A stretch of DNA of 64,000 nucleotides. Origin: Thermohalobaculum sediminis (GTDB lineage Bacteria > Pseudomonadota > Alphaproteobacteria > Rhodobacterales > Rhodobacteraceae). The notes under the pieces are model-generated. The model made no database searches and was not told where the DNA came from. It saw nothing but the letters and a program-made list of their open reading frames with translations. Position 1 is the first letter of the stretch. Each line of letters begins with the position of its first letter. Below, piece by piece: positions 18,666 through 26,706 of the stretch. The DNA is taken from the NCBI RefSeq assembly GCF_023487995.1, contig NZ_JAMFKN010000003.1:469867-533866 (forward strand), given 5' to 3'. A program made the translations under genes and the position numbers.

Positions 18666-19778
18666 TCAGTAGGTGACGACCGCCCGGATCGACTTGCCCT
18701 CGTGCATCAGGTCGAAGCCGTGGTTGATCTGCTCGAGCGGCATGGTGTGGGTGATCATAGGGTCGATCTCGATCTTCCCGTCCATGTACCAGTCCACGAT
18801 CTTCGGCACGTCGGTGCGCCCGCGCGCGCCCCCGAAGGCCGTGCCGCGCCAGACGCGGCCAGTCACCAGCTGGAAGGGGCGCGTGGCGATCTCGGCGCCC
18901 GCCGGGGCCACGCCGATGATGATCGACTCGCCCCAGCCCTTGTGCGCGCACTCCAGCGCCGTGCGCATGACCTTAACGTTGCCCGTGGCATCGAAGCTGT
19001 AGTCCGCGCCGCCCTTGGTGAGGTTCACGAGGTAGGGGACGAGATCGCCCTCGACCTCGGCGGGGTTCACGAAATGGGTCATGCCGAAGCGCTCGGCCAT
19101 CGCCTTCTTGCCGGGGTTGACGTCGACGCCGACAATCTGGTCGGCTCCCGCCAGCCTCAGCCCCTGGATCACGTTGAGCCCGATACCGCCGAGCCCGAAC
19201 ACCACGCAGCGCGAGCCGATCTCGACCTTGGCGGTGTTGATCACCGCGCCGATCCCGGTCGTCACGCCGCAACCAATATAGCATATCTTGTCGAAGGGAG
19301 CGTCCTCGCGGACCTTGGCCACCGCGATCTCGGGAAGGACGGTGTAGTTCGAGAAGGTCGAGCAGCCCATGTAGTGCCGGATCGGCTCGCCATCGAGCGT
19401 GGTGAAGCGCGACGAGCCATCCGGCATCAGCCCCTGCCCCTGCGTCGAGCGGATCGCCTGACACAGGTTCGTCTTGGGATTGAGGCAGTAGTCGCATTCG
19501 CGGCACTCGGGCGTGTAGAGGGGGATCACGTGATCGCCCTTCTTCACCGACTTCACGCCGGGCCCGACCTCGACCACCACGCCCGCGCCCTCGTGACCAA
19601 GGATCGCCGGGAAGAGCCCCTCGGGGTCGGCGCCGGAGCGGGTGAACTCGTCGGTATGGCAGATGCCGGTGGCCCGGATCTCGACCATCACCTCGCCCGC
19701 CTTCGGGCCGTCGAGATTGACCTCGGTCACCTCCAGCGGCTTGCCCGCCTGGAACGCCACGGCTGCACGGGTTCTCAT
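18666..19778 (-). CDS. adhI: S-(hydroxymethyl)glutathione dehydrogenase (class III alcohol dehydrogenase)
   Basis: It oxidises S-hydroxymethylglutathione (formaldehyde plus glutathione) to S-formylglutathione with NAD. The 370 residues show the catalytic-zinc region GICHTDEFTRSGADPEG, the zinc motif GHEGAGVVVEVG and the structural-zinc cysteines CRECDYCLNPKTNLC. The Rossmann motif is GLGGIGLNVIQG. The start at 19778 has GGAGG 8 nt upstream; the frame is open 43 codons further but without protein-like sequence. It is divergent from pqqA across about 280 bp, which should hold both promoters. With fghA downstream it forms a formaldehyde detoxification pair. Confidence 0.95.
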   Translation of the reverse strand: MRTRAAVAFQAGKPLEVTEVNLDGPKAGEVMVEIRATGICHTDEFTRSGADPEGLFPAILGHEGAGVVVEVGPGVKSVKKGDHVIPLYTPECRECDYCLNPKTNLCQAIRSTQGQGLMPDGSSRFTTLDGEPIRHYMGCSTFSNYTVLPEIAVAKVREDAPFDKICYIGCGVTTGIGAVINTAKVEIGSRCVVFGLGGIGLNVIQGLRLAGADQIVGVDVNPGKKAMAERFGMTHFVNPAEVEGDLVPYLVNLTKGGADYSFDATGNVKVMRTALECAHKGWGESIIIGVAPAGAEIATRPFQLVTGRVWRGTAFGGARGRTDVPKIVDWYMDGKIEIDPMITHTMPLEQINHGFDLMHEGKSIRAVVTY

Positions 19779-20061
19779 CGCACGGTCCTCCCCTTGTCGT
19801 CGGTGGCCAGCGCGCGTTGGGCGCGGAGCATCCACCCTGTCGCTGCGCAGTTGGCCGAGAGGGAGGGCCGATTTCAACCGCAAATTTCCGCCAGGCGGCA
19901 GAGGCACACCCGGCGCATCGAAAACCGCCGCGCGCGGCCCGCTGGTCGGGCCCGCGCGCCGAGAAAGGTATTGACGCCGGGCCGCGCTGCGTCATCCTGT
20001 CCGGCACGGCATCGGGCGAGTCTGCCGGATGCGACGACCGTGACAACCGGAGGAATCGAGA

Positions 20062-20154
20062 ATGGCCTGGACCGCGCCGACCATCGAGGAAGTGACCTGC
20101 GGCATGGAAATCAACATGTATTTCCCGGCCGACGAGGACGGCACCCTCTTCTGA
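20062..20154 (+). CDS. pqqA: PQQ precursor peptide PqqA
   Basis: A 30-residue ribosomal peptide from which the cofactor pyrroloquinoline quinone is built. It contains the required Glu-x-x-x-Tyr in CGMEINMYFPADED (Glu16, Tyr20), whose side chains are joined by PqqE. GGAGG lies 10 nt before the ATG. It is the first gene of pqqABCDE. A TTGACG at 19971 could be a -35 element, but the matching -10 is poor. Confidence 0.96.
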   Translation: MAWTAPTIEEVTCGMEINMYFPADEDGTLF

Positions 20155-20182
20155 GACGAAGCGGAACCGGCGCGGAGGTCGC

Positions 20183-21088
20183 ATGACCGCCCTTCGCGCT
20201 GTCATCCTCGGCGCCGCCGCGGGCGGGGGCCTTCCGCAGTGGAATTGCGGATGTACCAATTGCGCGGCTGCGCGGCGAGGAGAGATCCCGGCGCAGTCGC
20301 AATCATCCGTTGCCATTTCGGCCGACGGGGATGGCTGGGCCATCCTCAACGCCTCGCCCGACATCGGGCGGCAGCTGTTCGCGACGCCCGCGCTTCATCC
20401 CACGGGACCGCGCGACGTGCCGATCCGGTCGGTCGTGCTCACGAACGGCGATATCGACCATGTGGCAGGGCTGCTCACGCTGCGCGAGAAGCAGCCGTTC
20501 ACGCTCTGGGCGACGCCGGACATTGTCGGGGTGATCGCCGCGAACCCGGTCTTCGACGCCTTGGACCGAGAGCTTGTCCCCCGGCACAGCGTGCGGCTCG
20601 GGGACGCGTTCGAGCCCGCGCCGGGCCTCGAGGCACGGCTGTTCGCCGTGCCGGGGAAGGTGCCGCTCTATCTCGAAGGCCCCGAGGCCGAGGTCATGAC
20701 CGATCTCGAGGGCGAGCAGACCGTGGGGGTCGAGTTGCGCGCGGGCTCGCGCCGCGCCCTCTACATCCCGGGCTGCGCGCGGATGACGCCGGCGCTTCGC
20801 GGCCGGCTGGAGGGCGCCGATCTCGTCTTCTTCGACGGCACGCTCTGGCGCGACGACGAGATGATCCGGCTGGGCCTTGGGCGCAAGACCGGCGCGCGGA
20901 TGGGGCACATGTCGATGGACGGCGAGGCGGGCTCGATTGCCGCATTTCGCGACATCCGCGTCGGGCGCAAGGTGTTCGTGCACATGAACAACACGAACCC
21001 GGTTCTCGACCCCCGCTCGGCCGAGCGGCGGGCGGCCGAGGCGGCGGGCTGGATCGTGGGACAGGACGGGATGGAGATCGTGACATGA
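20183..21088 (+). CDS. pqqB: PQQ biosynthesis protein PqqB
   Basis: A metallo-beta-lactamase-fold protein of 301 residues, thought to hydroxylate the cross-linked tyrosine in PQQ synthesis. It begins VILGAAAGGGLPQWNCGCTN, which is the family signature. It then has the modified metal region TNGDIDHVAGLL in place of HxHxDH, and ends FVHMNNTNPVLD. GGAGG precedes the ATG. The stop overlaps the pqqC start by 4 bp. Confidence 0.97.
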   Translation: MTALRAVILGAAAGGGLPQWNCGCTNCAAARRGEIPAQSQSSVAISADGDGWAILNASPDIGRQLFATPALHPTGPRDVPIRSVVLTNGDIDHVAGLLTLREKQPFTLWATPDIVGVIAANPVFDALDRELVPRHSVRLGDAFEPAPGLEARLFAVPGKVPLYLEGPEAEVMTDLEGEQTVGVELRAGSRRALYIPGCARMTPALRGRLEGADLVFFDGTLWRDDEMIRLGLGRKTGARMGHMSMDGEAGSIAAFRDIRVGRKVFVHMNNTNPVLDPRSAERRAAEAAGWIVGQDGMEIVT

Positions 21089-21840
21089 CCGCGCAACCGC
21101 TCTCGCGCGAGGCCTTCGAGGCACGGCTCCGCCGGATCGGCGCCGAGCGCTACCACGACAAGCACCCCTTCCATCATCGGCTGCACGGCGGACAGTGCAC
21201 GCCCGACCAGGTGCGCGCCTGGGTGATCAATCGCTACTACTACCAGTCGCGCATCCCGATGAAGGACGCGGCCTTCATGTCCCGCGTCGAGGACCCGGCG
21301 TTGCGCCGCGCCTGGCGCTCGCGCATCGAGGACCATGACGGCGCCGAGGGGCGCGAGGGCGGCATCGCGCGCTGGCTGAAACTGGCCGAGGCCGTGGGGC
21401 TCGACCCTGCCTACGTCGCCTCGGCGCGCGGGGTGATGCCGGCCACCCGCTTCGCGGTCGATGCCTATGTTCGCTTCGTGCGGGAGAAGACGCTTCTCGA
21501 AGCGGTCGCATCCTCGCTGACGGAACTCTTCGCGCCCAAGATCCATTCCGATCGGATCGAGGGACTGCTGAAGCACTACGCCTTCGCCAATGACGTCTCG
21601 ATGAGCTATTTTCGCAAGCGGCTCGACGAGGCGCCGAAGGACGTGGCCTTCGGCCTCGCCTGGGTGCTCGACCATGCCGACACGGCCGAGAAGCAGGACG
21701 CCGCCGCCGCCGCGCTCGAGTTCAAGACCGACGTGTTGTGGGCCCAGCTCGACGCCCTGTGGCATTCTTACGTCGAGCCCGCGCGCATCCCCCCCGGCGC
21801 CTGGCAGCCCGGGGAGGGGCTGCAGGCCGTGGCGGCATGA
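21085..21840 (+). CDS. pqqC: PQQ synthase PqqC
   Basis: A cofactor-free oxidase that closes the ring and performs the last oxidation to PQQ. The 251 residues begin MTAQPLSREAFEARLRRIG. The all-helical haem-oxygenase-like core contains YHDKHPFHHRLHGGQCTPDQ, NRYYYQSRIPMKDAAF and RIEDHDG, which are strongly conserved in PqqC. It is not fused to PqqD here; the start overlaps pqqB and the stop overlaps pqqD, both by ATGA. Confidence 0.97.
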   Translation: MTAQPLSREAFEARLRRIGAERYHDKHPFHHRLHGGQCTPDQVRAWVINRYYYQSRIPMKDAAFMSRVEDPALRRAWRSRIEDHDGAEGREGGIARWLKLAEAVGLDPAYVASARGVMPATRFAVDAYVRFVREKTLLEAVASSLTELFAPKIHSDRIEGLLKHYAFANDVSMSYFRKRLDEAPKDVAFGLAWVLDHADTAEKQDAAAAALEFKTDVLWAQLDALWHSYVEPARIPPGAWQPGEGLQAVAA

Positions 21841-22118
21841 CCGGGCTCGCGGAACAGGCGGTGCCGAGGCTTCTGCGCGGGGTGCGGACCAAGTTCGATG
21901 GGGTGCGCGGCATCTGGGTGCTGCTGGCGCCCGAGCGCACGCTCAAGCTCGATGCGGTGGGCGCAGCAATCCTTGCCGAGACCGACGGTACGCGGTCCTT
22001 CGGCGAAATCGTGGACCGGCTGGCGGCCAGGTACCAGGCGCCGCGCGAGCGGATCGCCGCCGATGCGGGGACCTTCCTCGCCTCGCTGATCCAGCGGCGG
22101 ATGGCGGAGGCGGAATGA
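21837..22118 (+). CDS. pqqD: PQQ peptide chaperone PqqD
   Basis: A 93-residue RiPP recognition element that holds PqqA for PqqE. It begins MTGLAEQAVPRLLRGVRTKFD; the conserved VLLAPERTLKLDAVGAAIL and FGEIVDRLAARY are readable. It is flanked by 4-bp overlaps with pqqC and pqqE, which indicates coupled translation. Confidence 0.95.
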   Translation: MTGLAEQAVPRLLRGVRTKFDGVRGIWVLLAPERTLKLDAVGAAILAETDGTRSFGEIVDRLAARYQAPRERIAADAGTFLASLIQRRMAEAE

Positions 22119-23236
22119 ACACGCAAGCTCAGACCACAGCCGCCCGGCCCGTCGCGGTCCAGCCGCCGATGGCGATGCTGGCCGAACTCACTCATCGCTG
22201 CCCGCTCGCCTGCCCTTACTGCTCGAACCCGCTCGAGCTCGCGGCGAAGGCGTCCGAGCTCTCAGCCGCCGACTGGGCGCGGATCTTCGGGCAGGCAGCC
22301 GAGATCGGGGTCCTGCAACTGCACCTGTCGGGCGGCGAGCCCGCCTCGCGGCGCGATCTCGAGGAGATCGTGGCCTCGGCCCATGCGGTCGATCTCTATA
22401 CCAACCTCATCACTTCCGGCGTTGGGCTGACCGAGCGGCGTCTCGACGCCCTCGTCACGGCCGGGCTCGAGCACATCCAGCTCTCGCTGCAAGGGGTGGA
22501 TGCCGCGACGGCCGACCGGATCGGCGGCTATCGCGGCGGCTTTGCGCGCAAGATGCAGGTGGCCGGGTGGATCGGCACGCGCGGCATTCCGCTGACACTC
22601 AACGCCGTGATGCATCGCCAGAACCTCGACCGCCTGCCCGAGACGATCGAGATGGCGGTCGAGATGGGCGCCCGGCGGCTCGAAGTCGCGACCGTCCAGT
22701 TCCACGGCTGGGCCACGCTGAACCGCGCGGCCCTGATGCCCACCCGCGCGCAGGCGCGCGAGGCTAGCCGGATCGTGGCCGAGGCCCGCGAGCGGCTCAG
22801 TGGCGTTCTGGTGATCGACTACGTGACGGCCGACCATCATGCCGACTATCCCAAGCCCTGCATGGGCGGCTGGGGCTCGACCGGGCTCAACGTCACGCCG
22901 GACGGGCGGGTGATGCCCTGCCACGCGGCGCACACGATCCCCGGCCTCGACTTCCCGCGCGCGCCGGAGACCCACCTGGGCGAGATCTGGCGCGACTCGG
23001 CGGCCTTCAACGCCTTCCGCGGCTTCGACTGGATGCAGGAACCCTGCCGCTCCTGCGAGCGCAAGACGCGCGATTTTGGCGGCTGCCGCTGCCAGGCGAT
23101 GGCTTTCGCAGGCGACGCGCGCGCGACCGACCCCGTCTGCATCAAGTCGCCGCTGCACGCGCGCCTGCAGGAATCGGCCGAGGCGGACGCGGCGGCCGAG
23201 GGGGTCGCGCTGGTCTACCGCGAGGGCCCCGCCTGA
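22115..23236 (+). CDS. pqqE: PqqA peptide cyclase PqqE (radical SAM)
   Basis: A radical SAM enzyme that makes the carbon-carbon bond between Glu16 and Tyr20 of PqqA. The 373 residues carry the cluster motif CPLACPYC and LHLSGGEPASR. The C-terminal SPASM cysteines are visible in PCMGGWGS, VMPCHAAH, CRSCERKTRDFGGCRC and PVCIKSP. The gene ends the pqqABCDE operon and converges on the sulfur-transport genes 12 bp away. No pqqF protease or PQQ-dependent dehydrogenase lies in the window. Confidence 0.97.
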   Translation: MNTQAQTTAARPVAVQPPMAMLAELTHRCPLACPYCSNPLELAAKASELSAADWARIFGQAAEIGVLQLHLSGGEPASRRDLEEIVASAHAVDLYTNLITSGVGLTERRLDALVTAGLEHIQLSLQGVDAATADRIGGYRGGFARKMQVAGWIGTRGIPLTLNAVMHRQNLDRLPETIEMAVEMGARRLEVATVQFHGWATLNRAALMPTRAQAREASRIVAEARERLSGVLVIDYVTADHHADYPKPCMGGWGSTGLNVTPDGRVMPCHAAHTIPGLDFPRAPETHLGEIWRDSAAFNAFRGFDWMQEPCRSCERKTRDFGGCRCQAMAFAGDARATDPVCIKSPLHARLQESAEADAAAEGVALVYREGPA

Positions 23237-23248
23237 CGCGGGCTGCGC

Positions 23249-23674
23249 TCAGGCCGGGCGCGAGCGCATCGCCATCGCGGCGCCCCAACCCAGCATCCCC
23301 GCGATCATCGAGGCCGCGAAGATCCATCCATTGGCGTCGGTGAGCCCGATGATCGCGAGCGCAGGACCCGGGCAGAGCCCGACCAGCCCCCAGCCCAGGC
23401 CGAACAGCGCCGCACCGCCGATCAGCCGCCCGTCGATCCGGCCCTTGGGCGGCCCCGGCATCTCGGCCCCGCAGAGCGCCCGGCCCCGCCGCGCCGCCAC
23501 CCGCCAGGCGACTGCCATCGGGATGAGCGCCCCCGCCATGACGAAGGCGAGCGTCGGGTCCCAGTCCCCCGCCACGTCGAGGAAGGCCAGCACGCGGGCG
23601 GGGTTCACCATGTCCGAGACATAGAGGCCGAGGCCGAACAGGGCACCCGAAAGCCCCGCCGTCAGACCGCGCAT
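23249..23674 (-). CDS. YeeE/YedE-family sulfur transporter half (DUF6691 type)
   Basis: A 141-residue membrane protein with four hydrophobic segments. The signature GLGWGLVGLCPGPALAIIG is the conserved cysteine-bearing motif of the YeeE/YedE family, members of which carry thiosulfate or sulfur into the cell. The paired half-protein is encoded 1 bp upstream, and a persulfide-dioxygenase-like hydrolase upstream of that, all on one strand. Confidence 0.87.
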   Translation of the reverse strand: MRGLTAGLSGALFGLGLYVSDMVNPARVLAFLDVAGDWDPTLAFVMAGALIPMAVAWRVAARRGRALCGAEMPGPPKGRIDGRLIGGAALFGLGWGLVGLCPGPALAIIGLTDANGWIFAASMIAGMLGWGAAMAMRSRPA

Positions 23675-23675
23675 C

Positions 23676-24089
23676 TCAAAGCCCCCCGATCACGTGCCGC
23701 GTCACGAACACGGTGAGCGCGGCAACGACCATGAATGTTCCCGTCGCCGCCATCGAGCGCGGCGACAGCCGCGACAGGCCGCAGACGCCATGCCCCGACG
23801 TGCAGCCGCTGCCGAGCCGCGTGCCGACCCCGACAACGAGTCCGCCCGCGATCACGAGGCCGAGCGGCGCCGCGGGTGCGATCACCGGAGCGCGGCTTGC
23901 GAGCCCGACGAGGCCGGGCGCCGCAATCAGCCCCGCGAGGAACGGAAGCCCCTCGTCCAGCCGGCGCCCCGCCAGCGCCTCGCCCAGAATGCCGCTGATC
24001 CCCGCGATGCGGCCATTCGCAAGCAGCAAGAGCGCTGCCGCACAGCCGATCATCAGCCCGCCGAGCAGGCCGAAACCCCAATCTGGCAT
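23676..24089 (-). CDS. YeeE/YedE-family sulfur transporter half
   Basis: A 137-residue membrane protein carrying VGVGTRLGSGCTSGHGVCGLSR, the other conserved cysteine motif of the YeeE/YedE family. Two-gene forms of the transporter like this one are common beside sulfide/persulfide-responsive genes in alphaproteobacteria. It lies between the metallo-hydrolase (11 bp upstream) and its partner half (1 bp downstream). Confidence 0.87.
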   Translation of the reverse strand: MPDWGFGLLGGLMIGCAAALLLLANGRIAGISGILGEALAGRRLDEGLPFLAGLIAAPGLVGLASRAPVIAPAAPLGLVIAGGLVVGVGTRLGSGCTSGHGVCGLSRLSPRSMAATGTFMVVAALTVFVTRHVIGGL

Positions 24090-24100
24090 GGTCGTCTCCG

Positions 24101-24961
24101 TTACAGCCGGTTGAGCGGGACCTTGAGATAGACGGTCCCGTTGTCCTCGGCGGGCGGCATCCGGCCCGCGCGCATGTTCACCTGGATCGAGGGGATGATC
24201 AGCCTCGGCATCCCCAGCGTCTCATCGCGCGCCTCGCGCATCGCCACGAAGTCTTCCTTGCTTCGGCCGGCGATGTGGACGTTGCGGGCACGCTCCTCCG
24301 CCACGGTGGACTCCCAGGCGTAGTCCTCGCGCCCCGGCGCCTTGTAGTCGTGGCACATGTAGAGCCGCGTCTCGTCGGGCAGGCTCAACAGCTTCTGGAT
24401 CGAGTCCCACAACTGCGCGGCCGAGCCGCCAGGGAAGTCGCAGCGCGCCGTGCCGTAATCCGGCATGAACAGCGTGTCGCCCACGAAGGCCGCATCACCG
24501 ATCACGTAGGTCAGGCAGGCGGGCGTGTGCCCAGGCGTGTGCAGCACGGAGCCGGTAAGGCCGCCGATCGCGAAGCGGTCCTGCTCGCGGAACAGCCGGT
24601 CGAACTGCGAGCCGTCGCGCTCGAACTCGGTCCCGGCGTTGAAGATCTTGCCGAAGGTGTCCTGAACGACGCGGATGTTCTCGCCGATGCCGATCTTGCC
24701 GCCCAGCTCGCGCTGCAGGTAGGGCGCGGCCGACAGATGGTCGGCATGGACATGCGTCTCGAGCAGCCATTCGACCTTCAGGCCATGCTTGCGGACATGG
24801 GCGATGATGCGGTCCGCCGAGGCCGTCGAGGTCCGCCCCGCGGCATTGTCGAAATCGAGCACCGAGTCGATCACGGCCGCCGCAGCGCCTCCGGGATCGC
24901 GCACGACATACGAGACCGTGTTGGTCGGCTCGTCGAAGAAGGCCGTCACGTCCGGCGTCAT
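24101..24961 (-). CDS. MBL-fold hydrolase, persulfide dioxygenase-like (Blh type)
   Basis: A 286-residue metallo-beta-lactamase-fold protein with the motif THVHADH (His70, His72, Asp74, His75) and downstream ligands in HTPGHT and VGDTLFMPDYGTARCDF. These motifs and the length place it with the Blh/ETHE1-like sulfur dioxygenases, which oxidise glutathione persulfide. The downstream pair of YeeE/YedE half-transporters supports a sulfide or sulfane-sulfur detoxification operon of the kind controlled by BigR/SqrR repressors. No such repressor is encoded next to it. GGAGG lies shortly before the start. Confidence 0.88.
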   Translation of the reverse strand: MTPDVTAFFDEPTNTVSYVVRDPGGAAAAVIDSVLDFDNAAGRTSTASADRIIAHVRKHGLKVEWLLETHVHADHLSAAPYLQRELGGKIGIGENIRVVQDTFGKIFNAGTEFERDGSQFDRLFREQDRFAIGGLTGSVLHTPGHTPACLTYVIGDAAFVGDTLFMPDYGTARCDFPGGSAAQLWDSIQKLLSLPDETRLYMCHDYKAPGREDYAWESTVAEERARNVHIAGRSKEDFVAMREARDETLGMPRLIIPSIQVNMRAGRMPPAEDNGTVYLKVPLNRL

Positions 24962-25076
24962 CGCGTCCTCCGCATCTGTCCTCCACTGGTCGAGATGGGC
25001 ATGCGGTCAGCATACTACAACAGACGGCTGTGCAAAGTGCCGGGGTTTCAGGCACAGGCCCCAACCACGGACAGCC

Positions 25077-25766
25077 TCAAGCCGCGCGCGTGGCGCCGAC
25101 GACGAAAGGCGCGAGCGCCGCGAAGTCATCGAAGCTCAGAACCGTCTCGAAGCTCTCGACGGGGCTCTTGCGATAGCCGCGGGTGAAGAGCGCGAACGGC
25201 AGCCCCGCGGCACGCGCGGTGGCCGCATCGGTCTCGCTGTCGCCGACATAGAGGCCGTCGGCCGGCGCCGCGCCGAGGCGTTCGAGGCAGAGCTCAAGCG
25301 GCGCGGGGTCGGGCTTCATCACCGCGAGCGTGTCGCCGCCCACCACCGCGCCGAAATGCCGCGCGAGGCCGAGCCCCTCGAGCACCTGCCGTGTCGGCCC
25401 TTCGGGCTTGTTGGTGCAGAGCCCGAGCGCGCATCCCGCCCCGGCGAGCGCGTCGAGCGCCCCCTCGACCCCCGGATAGGGGCGGGTGAGCACCGCGGGG
25501 GCCGCGTGATAGGCCTCGCGGAAGATCCCGAAGGCGCGAGCGCCCAGCGCCTCGTCTGCGCCTCCGGTCGCGGCCAGACAGCGCTCGACCAGCTTCGCCA
25601 CGCCGTTGCCCACGAACGAGGTCACCTGCGAAAGGTCGAGCGGCGCGCGGCCGAGCGCGGCCAGCATCACGTTTGCCGCCGCGTGAATGTCCGGCGCGCT
25701 GTCGACCAGCGTCCCGTCGAGATCGAACACCACCGCACGGGGGCGCGCCGTCATACCAGCACTCAT
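25077..25766 (-). CDS. gph: Phosphoglycolate phosphatase (HAD family)
   Basis: A HAD phosphatase that removes phosphate from 2-phosphoglycolate. Motif I is VVFDLDGTLVDSAPDI, motif II CTNKPEG and motif III/IV KPDPAPL and YVGDSETDAATA, all intact, with the cap domain between motifs I and II. The start at 25766 shares its T with the stop of the thioredoxin-like gene (TGATG), which indicates coupling. The frame is also open to 25781, with alternative ATGs at 25766 and 25754. Confidence 0.9.
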   Translation of the reverse strand: MSAGMTARPRAVVFDLDGTLVDSAPDIHAAANVMLAALGRAPLDLSQVTSFVGNGVAKLVERCLAATGGADEALGARAFGIFREAYHAAPAVLTRPYPGVEGALDALAGAGCALGLCTNKPEGPTRQVLEGLGLARHFGAVVGGDTLAVMKPDPAPLELCLERLGAAPADGLYVGDSETDAATARAAGLPFALFTRGYRKSPVESFETVLSFDDFAALAPFVVGATRAA

Positions 25767-26320
25767 CAGCCTTGTTTCCACTTGATCGAGCAGCCCACCG
25801 ACGCGACCTGCCCAGCAGGACCGCGTCCGGTCTCGGCGACCTGCTTCATGGCGAGGAACAGGTCGCGGCGCAAGCCGGGCGGCCCCGCCTCGCGCCGCGA
25901 GGCATCGAGCCTGCCCCGATACTGCAGCCCGAGGCCCGCGTCGAAGCCAAAGAAGTCCGGCGTGCAGACCGCGTCATAGGCGCGCGCAACCGACTGGTCG
26001 GCGTCCACGAGATAGGGGAAGCCGAAGCCGGCGCGCTGGGCCTGGGCGCGCAGGCCATCGGGGCCATCATCCAGGTAGGCGGCGGCGTCGTTCGAGCAGA
26101 TCGCGACGGATCCGACGCCCAGCGCCGCAAGGTCGCGGGCGTCGCGCGCGATACGCGTCTCGACCGCGCGCACATAGGGGCAGTGATTGCAGAGGAACAT
26201 CACCAGCAATCCCCTTGGGCCGGCGATCGCGTCACGGCGGTAGCTGCGGCCGTCGATGCCCGGCAGATCGAAATCCGGCGCGGGCCAGCCGAAGTCGCAA
26301 AGCGGTGTCTCGTTCGCCAT
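25766..26320 (-). CDS. Thioredoxin-fold (redoxin/AhpC-TSA type) protein
   Basis: A 184-residue protein beginning MANETPLCDFGWPAPDFDLPG. The redox site is CNHCPYVRA, the C-x-x-C of the thioredoxin-fold group often annotated as thioredoxin family protein/peroxiredoxin-like. The C-terminus has the conserved VGCSIKWK. It has no signal peptide and is probably cytosolic. It is coupled to gph downstream. The ATG at 26320 has GAGGG about 11 nt upstream and matches the family N-terminus better than the ATG five codons earlier. Confidence 0.85.
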   Translation of the reverse strand: MANETPLCDFGWPAPDFDLPGIDGRSYRRDAIAGPRGLLVMFLCNHCPYVRAVETRIARDARDLAALGVGSVAICSNDAAAYLDDGPDGLRAQAQRAGFGFPYLVDADQSVARAYDAVCTPDFFGFDAGLGLQYRGRLDASRREAGPPGLRRDLFLAMKQVAETGRGPAGQVASVGCSIKWKQG

Positions 26321-26706
26321 GGTGCCCGCCCTCACTGGATCGGTCGCTCCGTTCGCCGTGACAGCTTGGCGCGGCGCGGCGCACCCCTGTCAACCCCGCA
26401 GCCGGTCCTTGCTCCACGCGCATGCCCCACGCGAAAGTCGCGAGACCGATGTTCGAGGCCCGCACGCGCGGCGCACGCGCGCATGCTCGTTTGCGCCGCC
26501 CTCGGTGCGGGCGCGCACCGCTTCCGCCCGCCGGAGGGGTGGCGTGGTCGCGCCATCCGCACACACCGCCACACGGCGCCGCGCTTCAGGCGCAAGGCCC
26601 TCACCGCCCGCCCTGCCAGGAGTCATCCGGGCGTGTCGAGCGGCGTCGCCGGCCGGACGCTTCCCTGTCACACCTCGCGCGGTATCCGGCGCCGGCAGGC
26701 ACCCCC
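26321..26706. other. Intergenic stretch of 386 bp without a recognised gene
   Basis: Very GC-rich DNA between the stop of the RTX protease and the start of the thioredoxin-like gene, both on the minus strand. The open frames here are codon-bias artefacts with no protein-like composition. It should hold the end of the protease transcript and the promoter of the thioredoxin/gph pair; I see no clear element. Confidence 0.4.

Noticed and set aside
19971..19999. Promoter candidate for pqqA (TTGACG with 17-bp spacing)
   Set aside because: The -10 region (ATCCTG) matches poorly, so it is only mentioned and not listed as a feature.
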